Shown here: piece after piece, positions 1 to 12,633 of the stretch | Layout of the letters: the number at the start of each line of letters is the position of its first letter | How positions within the stretch are numbered: the first letter of the stretch is position 1 | Assembly: GCA_949361645.1 (NCBI GenBank) | Contig: OX442428.1 | Span: forward strand, 1,440,084-1,504,083 | Direction of reading: 5' to 3' | DNA: 64,000 nucleotides | Origin: Spongilla lacustris | Lineage: Eukaryota > Porifera > Demospongiae > Spongillida > Spongillidae | The notes under the pieces: model-generated | What the model was told of the DNA's origin: nothing | Databases searched by the model: none | What the model saw: the letters and a program-made list of their open reading frames with translations, nothing else | Position numbers and translations under genes: made by a program

Positions 1-935
1 AAGGTTGATGTTCAACCGTCGTAACCGCGATATATTGCGGTTACAGCGTTTAACCGCGGTTAAATATCGCGGTTAAAACTCAGGTGTTCAGAAGCCAATT
101 TTCGACCCCTAGCCAAGCTGGTGATCACGTAAATGTACACCTTGGCAGTTCTTTGCTATTAACCTTAGGTGGTTTGCAGCAAATGCATCGCGCAAGTGGG
201 TTTTGTATGGTATTGTGAATACCTTAATAAAAGTTTTACCATGGACATCATCATATCCAATCCCATACCATCCAGTCCTAGCAAAGTTAACAGCACCCTC
301 CTAGCTTCAGATGCAAAAAAAGAGGCAAATGAGTAAGACACCTTTGTGCAAAAAAAAAAAAAAAAAAAAAAAAAATCCAGGAAAATACAAAGGATATCTT
401 CTGCTACAAGCACAAGTGATGATTTTAACTTATACTATTTGTATGGTTAAAAAAAAGGGAGTCAACAGAAGGATAATATACAATTCAGAAATTTTTTTTA
501 ACTTGATAAGTATATGAAAGAAGACGAAACAGACTTTAGAAAAGCTGACCCACTTATGTGGTGGAATGAACGTGAAATACTTTATGGCTAAAAATTATTT
601 AGCCATTCCTGATTCAACCGCTCTTTCAAAAAGTGCATTTACTGTTGCCAAATTAAATTTAATAACATATCAAAGAAAAGATGTGTGGCCTTCACGCCTA
701 AGTAAGCACATATTTCTCCATCAGAACTCCAAGCTTCTACTTAATTATCCGCTGCAGGTTTATGCGGAGCCTTGATTATTGCTCTTTCCGTGATCACCGC
801 ATTCGTACTCCGTAAAATATTGCATACTTTAACCGCGGTGAAGGTTATAAATAACCGCGGTTAACCGTAACCGCGGTACATCAAATTTAACCGCGATATA
901 TCGTTAACCGCGCGATATATATATCGCGGCAACCC
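1..935 (+). mobile_element. Decayed hAT-like DNA transposon with CCGCGG-rich subterminal repeats
   Basis: Two clusters of a palindromic motif centred on AACCGCGGTT or AACCGCGATATATCG (about 20-100 and 830-935) flank a remnant of transposase coding sequence at 514-775. Paired clusters of short motifs near both ends are typical of hAT elements, where they bind transposase. The exact termini and target duplication were not identified, and the left end may lie beyond the window. The 514-775 remnant is the main reason for the hAT call. Confidence 0.5.
514..775 (+). pseudogene. hAT transposase C-terminal dimerisation region, frameshifted
   Basis: The frame starting at 514 reads DPLMWWNERE, the start of the hAT C-terminal dimerisation region (family pattern DPL-x-WW). 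The frame then shifts, and the sequence continues from about 566 with AKNYLAIPDSTALSKSAFT and a later RLSKHIFLHQN, matching the family pattern of yL-x-iPat followed by S/E-x-x-FS and a final fL-x-x-N. The remaining transposase (BED finger, catalytic core) is not visible. At least one frameshift separates the two blocks, so this is a relic. A search with the Dimer_Tnp_hAT profile would settle it. Confidence 0.6.
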
Positions 936-3615
<2,680 letters not shown>

Positions 3616-3619
3616 GACC

Positions 3620-4442
3620 ATCTACTCCATACACTGCGTTCAATCACTTTGAATAGATGATACTGACATGCAACCTTTTAATGTTGAAATAGTTAATTCA
3701 GACTGCAAGATGTTTCAGGCCAGACCCCGGCCCAAACACTCCTAAGATGCATGTATTTAGATTGATCAGTCGTTATAGCAACCAAATTACACGGCCTACT
3801 TTATGACGGTCCGTGTTCGTTTCAGTTTTGAGCGTTTGGCTGGGCCGTTTTCGACAAAACAGGACTCTTTCGACTAGTTCTACGATGCGCAGACAGTAAC
3901 GGGCTTGCACCTCTTAAAATTCCACACCTTTTTTTTGTATTCCTGCTGTTAACGACGCCGGTATAGTGATATTGTCTTAACTTAGGAGACGGAAAAGAAA
4001 AAAAAATTAAATAGCGGAATTTTGGTGCTGACTTCTCGCTCCTGTTTAACTAAGCTCACGTTGTATGTGCATATCTGTCGTGTCTTTGATTGATTATATG
4101 CGAGCGGGCGTGTAAAGGTAATGCTTTGCTATTAGTCTAATTATCGTTCTAAAACGTTCGATGAAAAACCTCCCCAGCAATAATTTATGTATAATTGTAT
4201 AATACTATTTTCATTTATACCATGCATGCAAAAAATATAATAATAAAACAAAAAATAAAATAAAACCCCACTACTGATAGCTCCAACATAATAACATGAA
4301 AAAGATGAAATACATGTACAATAAATGCATGCATAAATAATATAATCAAAGCGTGATAGCTCTGTTGGCAGTTTCTAAGATTATTATTATGATGTGTGGA
4401 GAGAGAGTAAGAGAGAATGTGTGTGTGTGGTGTGTATGCACG

Positions 4443-4497
<55 letters not shown>

Positions 4498-4520
4498 ATG
4501 TTGGCATGTACACAGGGTAT
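3620..4520. repeat. Duplicated segment, copy A, part 1
   Basis: Matches 29838-30812 in the same orientation, starting at CACTGCGTTCAATCACTTTG and running through the (GTGC)n tract. Copy B lacks about 170 bp (A 3675-3848). No gene is recognised in either copy of this part. Confidence 0.85.
4440..4498. repeat. (GTGC)n microsatellite, short allele
   Basis: About 14 copies of GTGC. The paralogous tract in copy B at 30475-30795 has about 80 copies, so this locus has changed length greatly since the copies separated. Confidence 0.95.
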
Positions 4521-6176
4521 TGTCACGTAGCAATTGGTCCCCCCAAAAACAGTCCCCCCCGGACCAAAAAAATGGTCCGGGGGAACCAATATTTTCTGAA
4601 AAAATCGGTCCCCCTTTGAAACATTTGGTCCCCCCTTTTCCAGCCAAATTAATGGTCCCCCCTTGAAAAATTTGGTCCCCCTCCCTTCCCCCAATTTTTA
4701 CCATTTGGTTTGTAGAGCTAAAAGTCCCATTGAATAAGTTATTTGTACAAGGCATGCAAAATGTTGGTCCCCCTTAGTTTGGCAGCATGGAAGAACACTT
4801 TGCCTAATTGACCTCCCTCTTCAGATGCTTTGATCTGAACAGCATGTTTTGGTGTAGCTATACAGATTGCACCTTAATTCAAAGCCACATGCATGTCACA
4901 TGCTACATACTTACATACACAGGAAAATGAATGCGGTATAAATATAAATCAAAGTTCTTTTCAGTGTTGACATATCCAAGTTGATTTCATTTGCTTCTCT
5001 GTGACTTTCACATGCATATTTTATGGTACCACGCACTCCTTGCATTGACTGCACTGCACAAGGTTCCCACTGGATGGTGCCTTTGTAATGTCCCTGCAGG
5101 TGCAATAAACTTGTACTATTGCTATACAATGTGCACATGCCATTTGATACACTAGTTGATTATTCATCATCTCATCTGAAAAACATATGCTCTCGGTTTC
5201 TGATATTACCAATAGGAGAAACCATGCAGTGATGCATCTTTGCATTACGCTATAATTGCGGACTTATTTAAACTGCTGGACTGTGAGACAGTGTAAAAAT
5301 ATGGCTCCAATAAACCACTCTTTCTCCTACAATGAGCATTATATATAAGCAGACATGATAAACATAAAAAGCAGTGCATCTTTTTAAATTCACTACCTAT
5401 GAAGTTGTTATGCTTGCAATACAATGTAATATAACATCCATGCAAATATAAATGTCTCAGTATAGTCTATGCATGCTAACTGAAAGTTAATGATTACCTG
5501 TGGATGGTAAGGCTCGAGTAGTAAGATGATGTTCGATGTTAATATAAGAAGTTTTGTGCATGAGTTCATGGTCACCCTGGTCAGATGTAATTACCTTTGA
5601 AAACCTCATCCTCATGAAGATCTATAAGAAAATTAATATGATATAGATATTCATATGCAAAGTACCTTAAAAAGCACCATTGATGCAGACGTATCCACTG
5701 TTTGAACAGCATCTATGTAATTTAGTCGGACATAAAATGATTGTGAAAATGCTAGCAGCATCATCTTCAACGTCTTCACCATCGCCATCGTATTCACCAG
5801 AGCCTCCGTCCGTGCTATAGCATCGCATTCATAAAAGCCATCGTTCACCCCAAAGAAACCGTCGTTACAGACACTATTCTGACCAACGCCATCGTCATCT
5901 AAACAATACGGTCATGAACGTGCACTGAATCGTATATCTACAGCCGAAGGCCTATGCAAATAGTATCGTACCATCTCTAACCCGTTTATCGCTCTTATTT
6001 TGATACACAGTTGACAATTTCTTCCGTTTCTTCATCCGATTGCTGGGGACCAAAATACGCATGCGCGGACCAAATATTTCAGACAGAATTAGTCCGGGGG
6101 GACCCGTTTTTCTCATAAAAATTGGTCCGGGAGGACCAATTCTTGGGGGGGGGGGGGGACCAAAATTTTCGTGACA
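4521..6176. mobile_element. Non-autonomous DNA transposon with TGTCACG ends and subterminal GGTCCCCC motifs
   Basis: The 1656-bp segment begins TGTCACG and ends CGTGACA. It sits between GTAT (4517-4520) and GTAC (6177-6180), while copy B has the uninterrupted site GGGTATACTTCG near 30808-30820. This gives a 4-bp target duplication with one mismatch, or 3 bp exactly. The first 200 bp and last 120 bp hold many inverted copies of TTGGTCCCCC, probably transposase-binding sites. No transposase reading frame is visible inside. The superfamily is undetermined. Confidence 0.75.
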
Positions 6177-6448
6177 GTACACTTCGTTATACAGACGCAC
6201 GTGTGCCTTTGTTGTTCCATGGATTTAAAATTCCAATCTTTTAGTTTGCGGTGCAGTATACCAATGCGGTGGGTATCTTGTGGTTACATTACCATGTGTA
6301 ACTCAATTAATCACCACATAAACCCGCAGTATTACCTTGCCTTCCTGTTTACAACTTTCAAGTCTGATGCAACTGATCAGCAGTGTGTGTGTGTGTGTGT
6401 GTGTGTGCGTGTGTGTGCGTGTGCGTGCGTGTGTACGTGTGTGTGTGT

Positions 6449-6481
<33 letters not shown>

Positions 6482-6550
6482 TGTGCGTGTGTGTACATGT
6501 ATGTGTGAATTCTAGCCTCGAGGCGCCTTATACATGTATACACTGGCCTT

Positions 6551-6622
<72 letters not shown>

Positions 6623-6763
6623 TGTGCATGTGCGTGTGTGTACATGTATGTGTGAATTCTAGCCTCGAGGCGCCTTATACATGTATACACTGGCCTTCCT
6701 GTACACTTAGTTATAACCGAGTGTACTGACTCACGCTGTACAAGTCATGTTCAGCGTACATGC
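6177..6763. repeat. Duplicated segment, copy A, part 2, with internal tandem duplication
   Basis: Matches 30813-31213. Inside copy A a unit of about 150 bp, made of a GT tract plus GAATTCTAGCCTCGAGGCGC and CTTATACATGTATACACTGG, occurs twice (ending near 6555 and 6703). Copy B has it once. Confidence 0.8.
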
Positions 6764-7212
6764 CACAGATGTTTGCGGCTGGACAGTAGGTTGGATAATT
6801 AAGCGATACCGTAATTTAGTATTAGCCACCAAAAAAAATTCTAGCCGCATCTCATTATACGATATCTGTTTTTGCGAGCCTATATCATACTCGTCTTATG
6901 ACATTCCGAGAAGAGAAAATGCTCATGAAAACACTCTACCACAGCTATACGTAAGCCATAATTGCCCAAGCACTACATTTATTATGAGTGGTTCTGCGCA
7001 GCCCGTTTTCACATCAATGCAACTTTGGCGGGAAAAGACGGGGTGTACTTGAGCGGTCTTTGTGGACGAACCAACCGGTAGAAATCTGTAAGCGAGTAAT
7101 ATAATGATCAGCACACATAGGAGAGTATATTCATATCACTCATAAATAGCCGCCTTTTTTTTTAACTTCAGAATAAGGCAGGAGTTTTTATGAATAATTT
7201 CAGTATTTAAGA

Positions 7213-8382
7213 ATGGAGATACACGCAAAGAAAGTCGAAGAGCAATGCAGAGTGTGTGGCAGCTTCTTAGTGGAGGATAAAGCCAAAAAGAAGAGGAAAA
7301 CATATAACTGCATACAGTTTGCAAAGGATTTGCACTCCAAATTCCTTATCAACACCTCCCTGGACATGCACCCACCCACCCACCATCCTTTGTGTGATAC
7401 CACAAACATGGGCCCAACAGTATTCCTTTTGAGTGGAAGGCCCACACAGAAGTTGACTGCATGGTGATATTATAATTTTATATGCTGCATGTACATGTGT
7501 ATGTGATAGTACTCAGATATGTCATCCTAAACCACCACATGCAGGCTGTCCAGCCCACAATAGTGCAGCTCAGATTTACGCGGAATAGCCCCTGCCATGC
7601 AGACAGGCTTCTCAGCACAAGACCATATACTTGCCAGTACCAACAATGCAGACGTACTGGACCAACTTCAGTGTCCCTTGTGCCTGACAATTGTGCACCA
7701 CTGAACCATTGGAGCTACCATGTAGCAGTGGTGTATCCAGGATTTCAGTGAGGGGGGTGCTTAAAGTGAGGCCCGATACGAAAAGTGGGGGAGGGGGGGT
7801 GCAGTTCGCTTCAGGTCCGATACGAAAAGTGGGGGGGGGGGGGGGGTGCAGTTTGCTTCAAGTCCGATACGAAAAGTGGGGGCCTTTGTTTGGCGCACAG
7901 CAAATACGTTATCGTTAATAATTAATGGTTACAATTTTGGCCGAGGGAGGTGCTCAAGCACCCGGAGCACCCTCTCTGAATACGCCACTGATGTGGGGCA
8001 CTGGCTGCATTGACATATCATACACAGGTTCATGGCTTCCAACTGCAGTAAGATCAAGTGTCCATGCTGCATCATGGACACTCCTTTGGCTCCTTTACCG
8101 CTGAAGCCCACACCACCATTCATTCAGACCTTGCTAGTGGTACATTGCCAGCAAACATGTGGAAAGGAAATACGGGCTGGTGAGTACAGCACTCAGAAGT
8201 GTGCAGAAGAACCTGGACCTTCAGATGCTGATGTGCAGACAGCATGTCACACAGTCACTGGCTTCCACCAGCTCTCAACCGATCGTCTGAGGGAGAAAGG
8301 AGCAGAGTCCATCCATACCAAGTTGACTTCTTGCAACGTACGTACCATTCGGTACATGACCCAGTTAGAAGACTGTCCTTGA
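7213..8382 (+). pseudogene. RAG1-like N-terminal zinc-finger/RING region, frameshifted and interrupted
   Basis: A frame from ATG 7213 reads EEQCRVCGSFL, later FLINTSLD and HPLC. A +2 frame continues with PFEWKAHTEVDC (about 7425-7460). This order (CxxC, F-x-I-x-T-x-x-D, HP-x-x-C, W-x-x-H-x-x-x-x-C) parallels the RAG1 segment before its RING finger. A third frame gives LQCPLC at 7666-7683. After a nested hAT insertion (7726-7990), the frame from 8032 reads KCPCC and then HCQQTCGKEIRAGEY followed by STQKC, which resembles the end of the RAG1 RING and the following zinc finger. The core with DDE catalytic residues is missing. At least two frameshifts make it non-functional. The alternative is another zinc-finger transposon protein with the same cysteine order. 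Confidence 0.6.
7726..7990. mobile_element. Short hAT-like MITE nested in the RAG1-like element
   Basis: The 265-bp insert begins CAGTGGTGTATCCAGG and ends with the inverse of CAGTGGCGTATTCAG, terminal repeats of the hAT (Tip100/Zaphod) type. Flanks ATGTAG and ATGTGG are a degraded target duplication. Internally, a unit containing CCGATACGAAAAGTGGGGG occurs three times near the left end. It splits the RAG1-like RING region, so it inserted after that sequence was in place. Confidence 0.6.
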
Positions 8383-10775
8383 TTATGAAGGAGCACCTGC
8401 TTCCTATAGATCCACAAAACGTGGCAGCGATCCCTCCTCCTGATACGTATACCGTTAAATTCACGATATTTCAGCAATACGCATCTCTAGCCCAAAAATA
8501 GGCGGCTATAAGCAGATAATGGAATCAGTTAGTACCTTCTGTTATCTCTAAGATTTACTTGAATCAAAACTTTTACCGGTCGGGAGCGTGGAAAACTTAC
8601 TTCAAAGTGGAGAGGTACGTCGAGGGTTACCCGCTTTCACGAGCCATAACTTGCCGTAGCGTCAAAACTGTTACACGAGAAACGCAGTATTTGTAGAAAG
8701 ATGATGCTTCTTTTGTTTCGAGGTTTTAAATGACGCTGGTATAATTCCTGTTTTTGTACAGGAGGCTCACGTTTCTTGGCTCTGGTTGTCTAGGACGTTG
8801 CTAAGGGAATACGTAATCATTTCAATATTTCGGGTTATAAACCTTCTGTCCACAAAATATATGGCCGCAAACACCTGTGATGCATGCGCTCCGCGATGAT
8901 CTGTATACATGCATGTAACATATACCGGTATACCGCGGTATATATAACCAGACAGGTACGACAGACTGCATTGAGACATGGCTCAGTTTATCCTTAACAG
9001 ACATATAAAGGGCATTAAAGGCTGATATCAGTTGCAATACGTTTCATGCAGGAGTACTAATTAGCCGGGTATGTTTTTCCCTTAATTATTTGTCCCATGC
9101 AAACACTCTTCATTATATATGTCTTTTGCCTGACTATAGATATGATTGATCAATGCATGCATCATATCATGCTCAGTGTGTGATATGTGTGTGTGTGTGG
9201 GGGGGGGGGGGGGGGGGGGGGGAGGCAGTTACATGCATGGCAATCCGGCTACATGACGCAGATCTCCCTTATCTCTAAATGCACTCAGCTCTGACTAAAG
9301 TGGCTGTGTACTGAACACCCCATTATTCATATGCATGCAGAACACCCGGTACAGCAGCCCGAAATGCACACTCCAGGGGTCTCAAACCACAATAACTGCA
9401 AATAGAAGCCATGCATGCCTGCATGATATCGTTTATCTCTATAGAGTCAAGACTCTAGTTATCCTCAGCAGTAAACACTTGACCTTAGTTGCACACCCCA
9501 TGCATGCAGTTCCAATTAACGCTTGCGTTTATGTGTTCCTCTACTTCTTGCACTTTTAAAATTTATTAAACGCACTCACACAACCAAAAAAAAAAAAAAG
9601 GGGGGCTTGCCGGCATGACGTCATGCAGACCGTTTGCACGACACTGATACTTTCTGCGCGCAAATAAAATTTATATGCATTGCATGCCTGCCGCTATGGA
9701 TGTAAACCTATAGCTGTTGCATGCACAAATTACCCTGTGCAATATCGTTCTATATATACCGGTTAAGTGGCTCGCGGGTATATGCACTGCATGCATGGTT
9801 TTCATGCAGGCGAGAATATTCTGTTCCCTGCATTAAGGGTCCGATAAATGTCCGTTTCAATTAATACTGATATGGCGACAAGTTTTATAATGCACTGGCT
9901 TTTAAGTTGAAGCCCGGTCGATAGACTGGTCTATACCGTATATAATTATATTTTTGTTGCTACATTTATACATGTATATGCGTTATTAATACCGCTTCAC
10001 TACCTTTATGTGCATGCAATATTTGCATGGCATGCATCGTTAGATTGCTGCACAACACTCAGTCGCACACTGAGGCATGCTATACTATAAATACTAATTA
10101 ATTTAATGTCTAATGTACCGCGGAGCACGTTTGTACATTGCGGGGTATAACATACGCAGAACAAAGTACTTTTAAAATTTTTTTTTAATTTGTGCTTCAG
10201 CAAAGCTTTGAAGGCTATAGGCCCATATAAGACCTTTAATTCGCTGCTCTTATAGCCAGCATGCAAAGTTCCCGGTACGTAACACGTGCATGCACAGGTA
10301 AAAGGCCACATACATATTGAGAAAATACCAATGAACTCAACAATCTATAAAGCCACTAATACAGCGTGGCAAAACAGCTAGTCAAACATCGGTGCTAGAA
10401 TGCGGTACGCAAAAAAAAAAAAAAACTTTGAATGAATACATGATACGGGGTACATGAATTAATGCGTACATGTACCCCGCAATTACATGAGTGCAGTATT
10501 GCATTTGTATTGAGACACAAAGAAAAGAAAAAAATAAGTCACAGGATGAGTTCGCGCGCTTTATGGTTCTATTTAATTAACAACTTTTTACAGTCATTAG
10601 GACGCCCATCAATGCAACCGCACCCTTTGAAGATGCCGGTGCCGAACTGTGAACCGGATTGGTAACGCTTAATATTGGTTTATTATAACTCGCGGTTTGC
10701 CGCGCGGCTCCGTTTAGAAAACATAATCAGTATTATGTATAACCAAATTAACTTTCTCGGCCGGTCGATGTAATT

Positions 10776-10783
10776 TATATAAA
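10776..10783 (+). promoter_or_regulatory. Putative TATA box of cystine-knot gene copy A
   Basis: TATATAAA lies 51 bp upstream of the proposed ATG at 10835 and is conserved in copy B (32944-32951). The spacing suits a short 5' untranslated region. Confidence 0.45.
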
Positions 10784-10834
10784 GATTGGGGTAGCATGCA
10801 CACATGTCAGTACGTGGAGAGATATACGGAAACG

Positions 10835-12633
10835 ATGCTCATTGCAGCCGGACTACTCGTCGTTGTGCAAAGTAAGCTTATCAGTGCAGTTATATAATAG
10901 CTCCTAATGATATGTCTGCGCATTTTTACATGTGCACGCTTCATCACTATATATAGTACTATTGATGATGACAGCGTCTGCTGAAGGATGGATATGCAAA
11001 CGAACCGCTTTAGAAGTTAACTACGGGTTTGGTGAGCGGCTCTGCATGCATGCATGCATGTACGACTACATATACTGAGACATGGCTGAGTATAACAAAT
11101 GCAATGATCTTTAATTCTTCTCGATCCGCCATGGAAGACGCTGCCTTGCAACCACTGAATGTCGATGTTGGCATGTGCACATTGATATCTGATTCAGTAC
11201 GTGTAATCAGTTCCCTACATGCATGTATATACAACGGGGCGTTTTGTATATACTGCATATATAGGATGCGAATTCTACTGATGGGCCTGTCGTCTCGTGC
11301 GTTCCGGATAGCTCTGAAATGCAGACTTATAGTAACAGGAGCGGCCCTTTTGACGTCGATGTGGTCACGTCGTGCAGCGAGATGAACGTCTCCAGCTGTT
11401 GTGGTCGATACACAAGTTTAAAAACATTCTTCTCTAATTCGAGATACGAGACGACGGTAGACGTTGGCACTTGCGAGGGCCAATGCGCAGGCAAGTATCA
11501 TTATAACATGCATGCACTGTTATTTCTTAAAACCTTATAATAAATTCATGCAAAGTGATGCTTTCCAAATTTAGGAGATAATACTATTTGTGCACCAAAA
11601 AGGAGCAGACAGATTTCTGTGAACGGACCGAACGGTGGGTATTACCGTTTTACCCCTTCATATAAAAATCTCTTCAGGTATTGTTTATAATCATCAGTAG
11701 ACATAACTAAACAGTCATATAGTAAAATATAATGTAGTGTATTTAGCCGGTAATATAGTCATCGCTGCAACTCGTCAGTTCTAAATACGCGTACTGACAT
11801 GTATGCATGGTCATGCATAAATGCATGTACATGTACATACATGCCCTTGCAGGCGATTCGAACGCGGTGGTAGTGGAAGAATGCGCATGCGCAGACAGCA
11901 GGTGCCGCAGAGAAGACTATTTTCTGTCCTTCTGGGAGGTGGTGACCCCATCCAATGACATAAACGAATCCAGATTGATAGTGAAAGAGAAGGTAAGCAT
12001 ACAAGGGCAAAAAGGAAGGGTATTTGAAAACCTCACCTTCAGGTTATCAATATTGGCAGATGCACTGGTGAGTGCGCTGGAGTCCGTCTTCAGCCAAGAT
12101 GCTATCCGTAAGTAATGCCTATAGGCCAAGTACGAGTGAAAATTCTCGTCCCCATTCGCACACATGTTTTACTGCAGTTACCAATATTCTTGAGAGAGTT
12201 GGGTGTGTGTGTGTGTGTGTGGGAGGGGGGGTGGTGGTGGACTGTATTGTCAAGGATGTGGTGTGCCATGTGATACCGACTTGAATAAATCAATCTGTTA
12301 ATAAAATAAGACAGACCTGCATGCCGGTTAATTAATTGTACGAGTTAACACTTTAATAGTAACTTCTACTTAAAACAACAAGGCACTACTACGTAACCAA
12401 GCAACCCTATTACATGTCTTCAATGAATTAACATTACCAGTTACATGTGCACAAGTAACACTGTATACTTGTCCCTTCCCTCGCAAACACATAGCTTTGC
12501 AGGTAGATGCCTACAGATAGGTGAACAGGCGAAGTGCGTCCCTTCAAACGCCATTGTCCACACCTTCTTTGGCATAGACGGGTATAACACGTCCATCGTG
12601 GCCACAAAAGACTGCGAGTGCCTAAGTGGATAG
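10835..12633 (+). CDS. Secreted protein with two cystine-knot-like modules, copy A
   Basis: Eight exons: 10835-10871, 10975-11031, 11138-11196, 11265-11490, 11575-11634, 11853-11992, 12043-12067, 12503-12633. They join in frame to 245 codons ending TAG. Residues 1-15 (MLIAAGLLVVVQTSA) are a signal peptide. Two modules share one pattern. The first has VDVGTCEGQC, then CAPKR, then EECACADSRC. The second has VINIGRCTGRC, then CVPSN, then KDCECLSG. CxGxC followed later by CxC is the hallmark of cystine knots (CTCK, bursicon, noggin-like). The exon 4 donor is CAG|GCAAGT, a GC-AG intron. It fits phase 1, whereas the nearby GT would create a stop. Exon 3 is inferred from phase (1 to 0) and is the least certain. 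The receptor or partner is unknown. A ligand or inhibitor role is inference from the fold. Confidence 0.7.

Larger units (their letters stand above)
6764..8879 (+). mobile_element. RAG1-like (RAGL) non-autonomous transposon with 12/23-spaced termini
   Basis: The 2116-bp segment is absent at the matching point of copy B, near 31213. The left end reads CACAGATGTTTGCGGC and then TGGACAGTAGGTT. The right end, read inward on the minus strand, has CACAGGTGTTTGCGGC, an extra CATATATTTTG, then TGGACAGAAGGTT. Counting 7 bases as the heptamer, the spacers before ACAG(T/A)AGGT are exactly 12 and 23 nt. The flanks repeat ATGC (6760-6763 and 8880-8883), a 4-bp duplication where RAG/Transib elements normally give 5 bp. 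One base may have been lost in this ATGC-rich site. The interior holds broken pieces of a RAG1-like N-terminal region and no catalytic core, so movement would need a transposase supplied in trans. Confidence 0.65.
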
